Source of the DNA: Liopterus haemorrhoidalis
Taxonomy: Eukaryota; Arthropoda; Insecta; Coleoptera; Dytiscidae
Direction of reading: 5' to 3'
NCBI GenBank assembly: GCA_963971575.1
Contig: OZ020612.1
Span: 70,367,869 to 70,431,868 of the forward strand
DNA: 64,000 nucleotides
A program made the position numbers and the translations under genes. Below the pieces are notes generated by a model, which saw only the letters and a program-made list of their open reading frames with translations, was not told where the DNA came from and did no database searches. Below, one piece after another: positions 1 to 11,290 of the stretch (position 1 is the stretch's first letter; each line of letters starts with the position of its first letter).

Positions 1-555
1 AATTTGCCACGTTTTTGAAAATGATAATGTGTCCATTCCCGGGCAGCATTACTCAGCACATATGGGTTCAACGGGAATGATATAAAAATATATAATTATA
101 TGATATAAAGTATAATTTAATAACAGTTAACATATATTTAATGAAAGTTGAAATGTCAAAACAATTAGACAACACTGTAAACGATTGCCAACTGTTAATC
201 TGTAAAAGACGCTACGCATAAATTATTTTTACCATGATATGCCCAGAGGACTGTTACTGTTCGGTTGTTGTAATCCTAGCTTTGATTACTAATTATTGCG
301 TAACTATAATTTCAACGTTAATAGACTTTAGCGACATATTAAAATACTATTACATTTGTGGAAGAAAGTGAAGGGAAAATCTAGTTTTTAATGATGATTA
401 TTTAAAGGAATGTAGATAATTTACTCAACACGATGTCTTTAAATTTGCTCAATTACGAAATTGAGTAAAATGTTAAGTGTTTGTCAGTTGTAAATGATGT
501 GGTGGGCCAGAGCCAGAGCCGAGACAGATAGTGAAGTAGTGTTTGTGTGTTCCAG

Positions 556-688
556 GAAAGACAGGAAAATGGCGCTGATCCAGTTGCCAGGCATGGACGA
601 AGCGGTGGCAGCACTGATCAAGATGCACAACTACCAGCTGTCCGAGTCCAACCATCTGCGGGTCAGCTTCTCCAAGTCCAACATATAA
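556..688 (+). CDS. heph: Polypyrimidine tract-binding protein, C-terminal exon (RRM4 end)
   Basis: This is the last coding exon of a PTBP/hephaestus-type RNA-binding protein, which regulates alternative splicing and mRNA fate by binding CU-rich RNA. A 3' splice site (TTCCAG) ends at 555. The exon then reads in frame through [21 protein letters not shown] and [11 protein letters not shown] to TAA at 686-688. These blocks match the second half of PTBP RRM4: the RNP-like beta strand, helix 2 and the terminal VSFSKS strand, where the family protein also ends. The first base completes a codon begun in an upstream exon outside the window. Only about 43 residues are visible, so the assignment rests on strong similarity to a distinctive family C-terminus. 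Codon GC content here is much higher than in the flanks. Confidence 0.93.
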
Positions 689-1981
689 ACTGTACGTTAA
701 GTGCACGCGTACCGCACCGTTCGACCGCGAACTGAACAATCGTTGTGCTGTTTCAACATTAGTTCGACCTAGGTAGCTAACACTTGTCCTAACTTAAGTA
801 ATACTGTGCTAAATATTCATATGGAATGCGCATTGGCGTGCATTTGTAATTAGTGGACAAATTAATGTATTTTCTATTGATATTTTTTACGTATGGTTTA
901 TAATCTCAGTTTTATTTGTTAAGTATTAATTTGTTTGATACACGCACACGTGTGAACATTTTTGTATTAATGATAGTATTAGGTAGCCTAGTTTTACAAG
1001 TCGAAGCTAGAAATCTCTGTTATTGTAGTAGATATAAATATTGTTTTATAGGATATTGCGTTCAGTATTTTATGGCTTTAATATTTAAGCATAAAATAAT
1101 AGATGATATATAAATTAGTTGAAACCTTTACAGGGCAATGTTTAGGTAAAACTTGGTAATTTAGCAAAAACTGGGTCGCTCTGTGGGACTAGGATATCAC
1201 AGGGTCTATTGACGTGTTAAACGCCCCTCAAGTATCTCTGTATCTGTCGCGTTTGGTTTTCTATTATCGTACTGTATTGTACTGTACTTTAACTGTGAAC
1301 CGTTATTTACTGTAGCTACTGTAGTAGACTCTTGACAATCAAACTTGCGTAATATGTACTACTGTACTTACTGTACTGCAACTATACTAACTGGTATATG
1401 TTTGGGAGTGCGGGGAACCTTTCCGTTCTCTGCGGATGGTTTTATTCTGAGACGGACAAGTCGCTCTAGCGGTTGTCACCATTTGCCAAATTCAAAGTCA
1501 ATATTACACTTATAATAGACGTATATTATACGAATATTTAAATATATGATATATATTTTTTTAGTATTTTCTGTCGTGTATTTTACGTGAGAACAAATAG
1601 TGCGTCTTTCACATGACGACTGTCGATCTGATTTTCTCCATTTCTCAATTCAAGTATTCTTACCCTGTACCGTATTGTTTCTGTATGTTTTGCTAAATGG
1701 TTTCTATCCAGGTTCTACGTGAAATGTTGCATTTATTTTCTAATTAGTTTGCAGGTGTATTACTTTACTGATTTTTGTACTGATCTAAGTTTGTTGATTA
1801 AACAGTTGTGAATTAAACATTGTATTTGGGTATGTTATTGTTGTCAGATGTGTATATTTTCTGTGAAACGAGCAGGCATGGACTGCAGGCGGCAGCATGG
1901 CCTAGCGTTGCGGACATGTGTGCTCGTGCGTTGTATCGCTGGGTGTGGTATATGTATACCAAGATATACAGTGAATTTATT
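689..1981 (+). other. Probable 3'UTR of heph
   Basis: No coding potential was recognised after the heph stop. The stretch is unique-looking, AT-rich and lacks obvious transposon ends, which fits the long 3'UTRs known for this gene family. A cluster of ACTGTA/TACTGT words occupies about 1268-1390. I see no canonical AATAAA before the Tc1-like insertion at 1982; the first is at about 2056, within the terminal repeat of that insertion. The transcript end is therefore unresolved, and the UTR may continue past the insertion. Confidence 0.55.
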
Positions 1982-3296
1982 CAACATGTACTGTATCATT
2001 ACCATGGATACAGTTTTTGACAGCAATATAAATCTGTTCAGTTTCATTTGCAACATAAATAAAACATATTTACTAGCAAAATCGAAATACTTTATTGAAA
2101 ATACAAATAAAAAAAAATAATAAATAAATAACTAATAAAAACTTATAATAAATATACAAAAGTTTCTCCGTTTACTTACATACAAAACGTTAAGCGATCA
2201 TAAAAATTATTCAAAACATTCAGCAATTGCTCTTGAGGTATATTGTTGGATGCTTAAACAATTTTGTCTTGCAGTTCAGCAACATCCCTAAGTTCTCCAT
2301 TATATACTTTGGCCTTTAAATATCCCAAAAAAAAATCATTGTGTGCCAAATCCGGAGATCTCGCTGGCTAATTCATCGACCCTCCTCTTCCAATCCAGCT
2401 CTTTGGGAAAGTTCTATGTAAATATTCTAGAATAATGGACTTGTGCACCACCATGTTGAAACCATACTTGTCCATTAATATTCAGGTTTCGCAAGGCAGG
2501 TAATATTTGGTTTTGCAAAAGGGTTAGATATTTTGCGGCATTAAGGTTACCGTTAATAAAAAAAGGCCCTATAATATTGGTTCCTATTATCCCTGCCCAT
2601 TTAATTTTTGCGGCCTTTGAGTTCGGGAGGAATTAAACAAATGTAAATTTTCTCGACTCCAGTACCTAAAATTTTGTCTGTGCACTTCACTATTTAGAGT
2701 AAACGTTGCTTCGTCAGTAAATAAAATTCTTTGAATAATTGTTGGGTCGGAATTAATTTTTTCAAACATTTCAAAACAATAATCCATACGTACTGCTGCG
2801 TCCCTTTCTAACAATTCTTGATGATTTTGAAATTTGTATGATCGCAACTTTTCTTTTTTTAAGAAGTTAAAAACATCCAATACTGACACTAACGGTTTGT
2901 ACAATTGATCTTAAAGTATTTTGATTGTCTTCTTCCACTTGCAATAATATTTCCAACTGTTTCTCTTCTGTAAGCACGTGGGATGTTGTTAGACCCACGT
3001 CTTAAGACATCCTTCGCGATGAAATTTATTAAGTAGACTTGAAATTGTAGAGGGATTTGGTATTGGTCGATCTGGATAAGTTGCACTAAATACAGCAGAA
3101 ACTTCTCTTAAACTGATTTGGGAGTTATAACAAGTTACCATCATTATTTTTTCTTCATCTGTATACATGTTGATTAATTTTTAAATCAGCAATGAGCAAA
3201 TGTATACATACTAATTGTCTATGTTGCAAATGAAAATGAACACGATTTATATTGCTGTCAAAAAGTGTATCCATGGTAATGACATGGTACATGTTG
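1982..3296 (-). mobile_element. Tc1/mariner-like transposon, degenerate copy A
   Basis: About 75-bp imperfect terminal inverted repeats bracket the element. The left end begins CAACATGTAC and the right end finishes GTACATGTTG. Both contain the shared core TTACCATGGATACA (left) and its complement (right), and a stretch ending at CAACAT. Between them lies a broken transposase on the minus strand. A second copy at 40599-41209 shares the same right end, which supports the right boundary. No clean target-site duplication is visible, so the outermost base is uncertain. Confidence 0.8.
2200..3168 (-). pseudogene. Tc1/mariner-like (DDE) transposase pseudogene, copy A
   Basis: Read on the minus strand from the ATG at 3168, the pieces give an N-terminal helix-turn-helix region ([10 protein letters not shown].., [10 protein letters not shown]). 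A middle part follows (FNFLKKEKLRSYKFQNHQ) and then the catalytic region: [17 protein letters not shown], a GIIG..IIGPFFI.GNLN strand and VWFQHGGAQVHY. This order is typical of insect DDE transposases with the DUF4817-like N-terminus. The frame changes several times and the C-terminal third has stops, so it cannot be functional. The second aspartate-region motif is HGGAQ rather than the usual QDGAP. Confidence 0.75.
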
Positions 3297-5090
3297 CATT
3301 AGAATTTTCTAATTGCCGGTATGTTCAACTTGGCGAGCGCACTGGTTGATATGTAACTGCTATGTTGTACATATGTAGGACGAAGGCGGCACTATGCGAA
3401 CTGCACTAAGCGAAGACCAACTCCTGAAGATAAGGCCCCGTGCCTGAATGTGGGATCAACATAAAACAAATTGAAATATTGATTAAATCACAGAGTTCTA
3501 TATAATATGATCTGATCTATATACATAACAAACGTACATACATATATATATATATATATATAAACCTACATATATCGTGTGACAATTTATTAACAATGTG
3601 ATGAAGGCGTGAATATCAACATAGCTCTACTACATATAAATATTATATTGATATAAAATATTATTATATTGATTAAAGTAACAAATATACAAACGATGAT
3701 TACACTTAGCACACGAACAAACAGATATTTACCCATATGTTATACTCCTTACTATTTACTGAATAATATAGATAATTTAAAACTGGCGAACTGCCGACTC
3801 TAGATGTAGGAAGTAGTGTCTAACTTTAGCTTACGACTATGGGCACAAAAGTAAATTAAATTATAAATTAATAATATTTTGCACGAGCTAAGATCGATAA
3901 TCTATACATATTTATATACATATTTCTATATAAATATTTATTAAGTTGTTATTCTTAGCGTGAGCGCGGGTGGGCAAGCGGGCGGTAGGGCGGTCGGTAA
4001 TGCAGAGAGGAAGGTGTCCGCCGGGTAACACAAGCCGTGCCCGCATCTGCACGGGTCGCTACAATCATCATTAGACCAATCTCTACTTTGTTCTTTACAT
4101 TCTTTGTTAGTTCGCAATCATTCACACGACCTGTCTATGGTTTGCTTCGACTGGCTGACATACTTACTAACATTTGGTGCCAAGATCAGTATTAAAACAA
4201 AGGATTACGGCCAGTTTTAGTATGTATAAATATTTTTAATGCAAATGTCGATTCGTTAATTATTGTAATTTAAATTTTATTCAATATTTAGTTATCATAA
4301 GGAAATAAAAATATTTTATTCTATACAATGTATTACATAATGTAGTTATGATATCAAACATACATATGACTAAGAAACAAATTTAGAATTATTCTTTGTC
4401 ATTTTCTAATAAAATTTAAGAAAAATACACTCGTCTCGTTATTTCACCTTACCAACTTATTTCCTTTCTAAAATCATCCGCCCTATCTGACATATTCAAA
4501 CCTTTTACTTTCATTCATTACTTTATTAAAAATGCAATTCTGGCGCAAAAAAAAAAAATTATGGTCCATTTCAAATTTGAATGCAGAAGGTGGCACTGCA
4601 AACCGATAACGATTAGGAACGGGTACTCTACTATTATCCATATACTAAAGTCACTGGATTATACAAAGTAGCGTATGCCTTTGAAGACGGCTTAGATCAA
4701 GAGTGCGACACAAAAAAAAATAAGTTGGGAACACTGAGATTTTTGCCAACTGTAATAAGAAGTTATCCCTATTACACGATAACAATGATGAAATTATTGA
4801 TTTTATTATAATTTTCGTTCCTTGTAACACATTTAATATCATTCTATTTCCTACAGGAGTACTACTATATTTTTAACGATTGCATCAAATAATAAATTTT
4901 AGATCTATTATCTGTCTCATTTTGTAATACGTAACTAACAGGGAAAGTTCATTTTTTATGTTGTATATTGACAATACATTTATAATATTATCATAGTATT
5001 GGTTCGCACGGATACGCCAAAGTCTGTTTACACCACAACAGTCACCAAAGTAACCAGATCTAGTTTCGTATTACAAATTGAGACGGATTA
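3297..5090. other. Non-coding stretch between transposon copy A and a MITE
   Basis: No gene was recognised. A (TA)n microsatellite lies at 3541-3562. At about 3955-4060 there is a GC-rich patch with GCGGG/GGGCGG words that stands out against the AT-rich surroundings. A possible polyadenylation signal AATAAA is at about 4304. The stretch could include distal heph 3'UTR or ordinary intergenic DNA. Confidence 0.4.
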
Positions 5091-5496
5091 CAGTCTGTTC
5101 CAAACGGTTAAGCGGAACTAAATTTTGCAATCTAGTTACTTTCATCGTTTAAATCGTGCTTTTCGACCGTTTTGTTTAAGCTTTGTAAATCATACTTACA
5201 ATAAACATTTTTGGTTAAGGTTAATATCATTTTAAAATGTCGTTTTCTTTATATTTTGATTTTTTGTGTCATTCTTAATACAAATTTCCCATTTATTTAT
5301 TTTTTTGTCATTAAAATATATAAAAAAATAATTTAATTTTGACATAGGTCATTCGTTTCCATGGTTTCATTGTTGTAATTTTAAATTTTGACATTCCAAC
5401 GTAAAAAATGAAATAACCCAAGCAAGGTCCCTTATCGTGACAACCTAAAAGAACGAAATTCCCATTTAGTTCCGCCTAAGCGTTTGAAACAGACTG
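5091..5496. mobile_element. TA-flanked MITE with CAGTCTGTT termini
   Basis: The left end starts CAGTCTGTTCCAAACG and the right end finishes CGTTTGAAACAGACTG. Together they form about 35-bp inverted repeats that also share AGGCGGAACTAAAT-like sequence. Both ends are flanked by TA (5089-5090 and 5497-5498). There is no coding capacity. Size, TIR and TA duplication fit a non-autonomous Tc1/mariner-superfamily element. Confidence 0.8.
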
Positions 5497-6725
5497 TATA
5501 CAGATTTTGCCTCTACAATGTTACCACTAGATAAAAGTGAAATGTTTTATTTACAAACAGAGTGTCAATATCTGATATTCTATGATTACCAACAACTAGC
5601 TTAACACATTTCAGTGGCGTCACTTACTTTGATTTGTCTTTAACTACGCGTATTGTGCGATGTTGTTTTTTTATTTCCGTTATTATTATTTATTTATCGT
5701 ACGTTTCAAGGTATACCGTGTACTAAAATAAGTAAAAATGTATTTGAAATACATGATTTTGTGTGTTTGGTATCCACAACAATTGTTTAAAACCCTAATG
5801 TACGTCAATGTGATCAGCTGTTTTCTCGCGCAGAATTGGTGACGTAATTTATGATACCCTGTGATGAAGTTAAGATGAACGTACTCTAATATGGTCGGTA
5901 TTACGTCCATTTTTAGCGTACACAGAAAGGCACCTACAGTTTAAAGCCGGTTGCGAACGGCTAAGCAGAGCCTGTAATTTGTATAAATATTTTTAAACAA
6001 ATTATTTGACAGGCAGGAATTGAACACACGTCCGTACCCTTGCTCAGCGGTCAAGTAGCAGGTACAGACGATTTAACGTTTGGCTACCCGAATTCTTTTA
6101 AACAATTACAATTAAGTGAAAACGTTTAAAATTATATGGAAATAAATCTCTAAATGTATCAATGATATGAACTCTATACCTAATTATCATAACAGCAGTT
6201 GATATGCAAGGGGAATAGGCGGCAGAGGGAGAGGTAAATGGAGAAACAGATGCCGGGCACGACAACTTCTTATTAATTATTTCCAATCTTGTTAAGGCTC
6301 TTATGGCAACCTGTATAGATGTTACTTAAGTCCCTGAATACAGATTAAAACAGGTACGTTTTAATTAAGTCAAGGCGTTCGCTTTTGTGAAAAATCTCCA
6401 CTCAAATCTTTATTTATTTATCATCTTCATGTGATCAAATTTAAAATAGCCCTTATAAAAATTGTCTTTGTTAATTATGTTAATTTTTTTTATCAATTTT
6501 CTTTTAAATTAAGTGTATAAGACACTGCTGGGCCTGGATATTTCAAAAATTCCAATCGCTGAAAGTAATCTTGCGCACATCGGCAATATTTTGTTACGTC
6601 ACGGCGTCATTGTGTTATGGTTCCCAACGAAGGAGCACGCATTTTTTTGCGGTGAATATTTTTCCAAAAAGTAATTAGAAAATAGTGAATTTTGAAATGA
6701 AGATGATAAATAAATAATTTAAAAT
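5497..6725. other. Intergenic DNA with a tRNA-like SINE relic
   Basis: No coding gene was recognised. At about 6010-6100 the minus strand carries a tRNA-like B-box relic (GTTCAATTCC) and a degraded A-box-like segment, consistent with an old SINE. The rest is AT-rich without clear structure. Confidence 0.4.
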
Positions 6726-7231
6726 GGCACTGAAATAAAAATTTAAATTATATTATTGAGAAATTCGAGGAAAATGTTGGAGTTCTTGAGCGTCTACTTG
6801 TTGCTTGGCTTCGGAAATAAAGAAAAATAGGTGAGTGTTCAATTATTTTAAAATATTAGGGCCTTAATATTGAAAATTTTGTTTTTTTATAGCATTTTTG
6901 GCTATTTTATATATGTATATGTATATATCTTAGATATATGTATATCTTTGTTATATTTTATTAATATTTTGCGTCGCATAAATCGAGGTCATTTATTGGC
7001 ACATTCTTGTAGGATTATAGAGATAAGGCATTCGGGTCATTAGTGAAGTTAACATTGTAATATTCAGCTCAATAAATGCAGGTGTTTATTTAATAATTTT
7101 AACTTGGAAATTTTAAAGATAAATAATGTATTGGACAAAATTATTGCAACAAATTTTATATATTTTTGTTTTTATTTATTAAAACCGTGGATATAATATA
7201 TGTGTTTTTTTAATTTATAATTTATTTCCAG

Positions 7232-7317
7232 TCTCATTTTCTGGAAGTGATTTTACCGGAGATTGTACACGATATCGGCAAGTGTCCGGCCGGTTTTAAA
7301 AGGAAGGATAATTTTCG
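7232..7317 (+). other. Exon-like module B in the inverted-repeat arm
   Basis: An 86-bp, relatively GC-rich segment is bounded by TTTATTTCCAG on the left and a strong GTAAGT donor at 7318. An upstream donor-like border (AAAAATAG|GTGAGT at 6830/6831) and the next module at 7518 are in consistent order. The right arm retains the same borders in reverse complement. No protein similarity was recognised, so a non-coding exon or a captured exon is possible. Confidence 0.5.
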
Positions 7318-7517
7318 GTAAGTTTTAAGATTTTTCAATTCAGTATTGTTATTCATTCAATTACAGTAGGGAGCTCGGTTATGTGAACTAATATTATTCA
7401 TGGCTACAAGGAACATTTTAATTTAATTTGATTTAAGAACAACTCCACGTTTCAAAATCCAGTACCGCCTTGTAAAATAAATTGTTATTATTTTTTAATG
7501 TATGGTATTTGTTTCAG

Positions 7518-7893
7518 GAGTAATTGGGCGCAAATTTCTTCACACTACCTGTGCGGATGACCTGGCAAGCTTGTCCGGCTCGGTTCTCTGAGTTTCGGAG
7601 TGTTCTGGATTCTACGATACCACAGGTCCTTCACCTCACCACTCGTACCGTGACCACAATCTCCTCGTTTAGAGATTACGCAACCTTAAACATGACAAGA
7701 ATTAGTAACAATTCACCCTCGGTTGGGATTTGAATGCACACCACAAAGACTGTTTCTGCAGTTTCTATGACAATACGGGGAAGATGTTCCAGTACGGACA
7801 GAAGTAGAGGTCCGTAATGATGGAGTTCAGAAAAAAGATTCCTCCAGCAGTTGCAGACGCTGTCTTCCAATCAAAAGAATTCCAACAATTTCG
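7518..7893 (+). other. Exon-like module C in the inverted-repeat arm
   Basis: A 376-bp segment follows TTTGTTTCAG and ends at a GTGAGT donor at 7894. It is more GC-rich than its surroundings. A diverged second copy starts after the same TTTGTTTCAG at 8333; it carries an insertion of about 230 bp and matches again at about 8570-8880. A third copy lies in the right arm (about 15160-15520, minus). Short reading frames on both strands are not conserved between the copies, so coding function is not supported. Confidence 0.5.
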
Positions 7894-8332
7894 GTGAGTC
7901 TTATGCTTTTTCAATTTAATATTATTATTCATTCAATGCAGTAGACGCTTGATTGTGTGAACTAATAGAAACCAGGATTGCTTAAAAGGCAAAAATCCCT
8001 TATACTATCATTCATGTGTCTGTCCATGATAATTTAATTTGTAGGATTTCGTAGGTATGATCTAGAAATCCTTAATACTATAATAATAATTTTAAAAAAT
8101 CCAAAGTAAAGCAGATTAATGGGAATTGGAATAGTACAACAGGAATTTTTGATTAGATTATTTTTTCATAAGATATCGAAGTTTTAGTATTTTTGATGAA
8201 ATATATTTTAAAGAAACTGTTATGAACATTTAATAAGTTTAAGTTCATTTAAGGAGAACCCCACATTTAAAAATCCAATACTGCCTGCTGAAATAAATTT
8301 AATTGTTTTTTAATGTAAAGTATTTGTTTCAG

Positions 8333-8885
8333 GAGTAATTGGGCGCAAATTTCAGCTCCCAGTAAGGAGGCTTTTGCTGTCCCCAAGTGGAAACTGCGGA
8401 AACCATCTCCATGGTGGCATTCGGTGATAAATTAAAAATATTCTTGTCATGGGGTTGCTTTGGAAACATAGTCTCCAGCCTCTTTATATGACCAGAGGAC
8501 ACGGTCGTCCTCATAACCTACCTATCAGCCCTTCCAGTTGGGCCGGAAGCATTCCTTTGTTGCAGCATTCCCCGGTTCTTCACATTACCTGTGCGGGTGA
8601 CCTGGCAATCTTGTCCGGCCTGGTTCTCTGGGTTCCGGAGTGTTCTGGGTTCTGCGATATCACCGGTCCCCCATCTCACCTCTTGTACCGTGACCACAAA
8701 CTCCTCGTTTAGAGGCTAAGCAACCTTAAACATGACAAAAATTACTAATAATTCACCCTCGGTGGGATTTGAATGCACACTGCAAAGATTGTTTCGGCAG
8801 TCTCTATGGCAACGAGAGGAAGTTGTTCCAGTACGGACAGAAGCAGATGTCCGGATTGCTGGAGTCCACAGAAAAGAATTCAGCC
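8333..8885 (+). repeat. Diverged duplicate of exon-like module C
   Basis: The same 3' splice-like border and first bases (GAGTAATTGGGCGCAAATTTC) begin this copy as module C. About 230 bp of unrelated, GC-richer sequence interrupts it, and the similarity resumes at about 8570. It continues through the CTCCTCGTTTAGAG and AATTCACCCTCGG segments to about 8865. The donor seen in module C is not preserved. The right arm of the inverted repeat seems to carry only one copy. Confidence 0.6.
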
Positions 8886-9279
8886 GAAATTTTCACACGT
8901 GATGATGCTGGATAAGAATTCTATATATGTACACCAGAATAAAAGTGTATTAACTCGTAACAAATTTACAAAAGAGCAAATTGAACATCGTATCTTTAGT
9001 ACCATACATTGATTTAATAATATTAATGCAATATTTCTTAGACCAAGAAAAATAGAAATAAAAAATTGCATTTGAAAGATGATACCATATGCCTTTAAAA
9101 AAATATATAATTTTATGAAAAATTATAGTTAATACACTTTTATTCTGGGGTACATACAGGTATTTAAAGTAATGAAATATAATATTTTAGGGAGATTATT
9201 TCAAATTTTAACTCAAAATATTTTCAGTTTGTTTTTAAATAAGATTTATCAAACATGGATATTTTTGATTTAATCGGAA

Positions 9280-10250
9280 AGTTATCAATACTGTCTAATT
9301 ATTTTGAATTTGTTCCGAGACCATTCGATAAAGTCCAATCTGTTTGGACATTTAATATTGGTCCAAAAAGTGAACAATAACCATTTTTTTTTAAAATTAA
9401 ATAATAGTTTGGAAAAAAATCAATTTTATTTTTTAGAAACTAAATATTAATTAATCAAACATATAGAAATTTAGGTACAATATTTATAGCAACGTTTGCT
9501 ATTAGCGTTTTTTAATTAAATACTTTTTAAAAATTTTTTGAAAACTAGTTAAGTAAATTTTTAGCGTTCAGTAATGATAACTATTTGCATTATTTTAGCA
9601 ATTTTAAATTAGTTTGAAAACTAATCAGTATTTTGGTTTTTGAAATTAAATACCAATTTAGAAACAAATTAATAATATTAAATTTTTTATTAAAATATAT
9701 AATTATTTTGATATAAAATGAAAAATAAATTCAAGTTATGGTTAGTTGACAGATTTAATTAATATATTTTCAAAAAATAAAATAATTTTGACAGTAAATT
9801 ATATAGTTGGTAAATTATTTTAAAAATAAATTCAAGTTATGATTAGTTGGCAAATTAATTTAAAATATTTTGAAAGTAAATTAATTGGTAATTTTATTCA
9901 AATAAAATTATCAAATTAAAATAAATTTTTTTCATAATAGATAATTAATTAGACAGTAAATAAGTTGGTGAATTTTTTGAAAAATAAATTCTAGTTTCGA
10001 TTGACAAATCAGTTGACAAATTAAATTAAAATATTTTCAAACATAAAATTATTTTAACAGTAAATTAGTTGGTAAATTTTTCGAAAAATATATTCAAGCT
10101 ATGATTATTTGATAAATTAATTTTACTTATTTCGTAAAATTAATAATTTGTAAAACACGATATTTAAATGGAATAATATATAAAAGAACATAGAATATTA
10201 GTGAATATTTTGAGTTGAAATAATTGAAATGATCTCTCTTATTATTATAA
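9280..10250. repeat. AT-rich diverged tandem units, left arm
   Basis: Loosely repeated units of about 100-150 bp contain the recurring words AATAAATTCAAGTTATGATTAGT and ACAGTAAATTAGTTGG. The right arm has the complementary series between about 13900 and 14800. Base composition is above 80% AT, with no coding potential. Confidence 0.6.
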
Positions 10251-10504
10251 AACATTGTATTGATTTGTATTCTGTATCATATTTTGTAAAAATTATTGTT
10301 TATGTAAAAAATAAAAGTGTGTTTGTCGGTGTGGAGAGGCACTAAATAAATATTGAAAAAAATATATTGAGAAAGAATGAATGTGGAAAAATAAATGGAT
10401 GGAATAAAGAAAAAAAAAATCAAGTGAAAATAAATTGAATCAGTTGAACGTGGAGAAAAATGGTTGGAAGTGACTGGAGAATGAAAGATTTTGATGAACG
10501 TGGA

Positions 10505-10700
10505 TAGTAATGTATGGAAGAATATTGTTTATTTCCCCATACATTCCTACCCGAACCAGAATGATTGTGGAACGAGAGACTGCGTTGTATGTGGAAAGTA
10601 ATGCATGGAAGAATATTATTTATTTCCCATGCATTCCTACCCGAACCAGAATAATTGTGGAACGAGAGACTGCGCTGAATGTGGAAAAAAATGCATGAAT
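10505..10700 (+). repeat. ~97-bp tandem duplication
   Basis: Two adjacent copies share GGAAGAATATT, CATTCCTACCCGAACCAGAAT and GTGGAACGAGAGACTGCG. Short open frames on both strands are by-products of the duplication. Confidence 0.75.
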
Positions 10701-11290
10701 GAGAGAATGACCTTGAAATGAAAGACTGAACCCTTATTTCTTTGTTAACAACCTCTGTATTTGCATCATTTTCAATAAATAAATATAAAATAAACATCAT
10801 TATTATTTCGATAAATACCCACCTAATAAATCCTCTCTGGGGTTGGTTTTTATCTTTCAGATGACGAGAAAGTAAAGAGTAAGTATTAATGTATATAATT
10901 AGTTGAGCAAAGGGAGTAGACCTTGAGGTGGTGAGTATGTATATTATATATATAGACTACGTGAGAGAATGAATGTGGATAGGAATGCGTGGATGAGAGA
11001 ATGACCTTGAAATGAAAGACTGAACCCTTATTTCTTTGTTAACAACCTATGTATTTGGATTATTTTTAATAAATATATATAAAATAAACCGCATTATTAT
11101 TTCAATAACTACCCACCTAATAAATCCTTTCTGGGGTTGTTTATTTATCTTTCAGATGACGAGAAAGTAAAGAGAGTAAGTATTAATGTATATATTTAGC
11201 TGAGCAAAGGGAGTAGCCCTTGATACGATGAGTATATTATGTGCATAAATGAAAGTTAAGAATTAGAGGGTTGCTTTTTGGCAGGTACCT
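10701..11290 (+). repeat. ~294-bp tandem duplication carrying two micro-exon-like segments
   Basis: GAGAGAATGACCTTGAAATG recurs at 10701 and 10995. Each copy holds the border TATCTTTCAG, then ATGACGAGAAAGTAAAGA, then GTAAGTATT, giving 18-20 bp exon-like segments at 10861-10878 and 11156-11175. The right arm carries the same borders in reverse complement at about 13490-13525. Confidence 0.65.

Noticed and set aside
473..739. 88-codon minus-strand frame over the heph exon
   Set aside because: A shadow of the conserved plus-strand PTBP exon; no similarity of its own.
3955..4060. GC-rich patch considered as a CpG-island promoter
   Set aside because: It lies downstream of heph with no gene start nearby and is only about 100 bp long. 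Insect genomes generally lack promoter CpG islands of this type.
10420..10800. 126-codon minus-strand frame with internal peptide repeat
   Set aside because: Produced by the 97-bp tandem duplication inside the inverted repeat; low-complexity and not conserved in the right arm.
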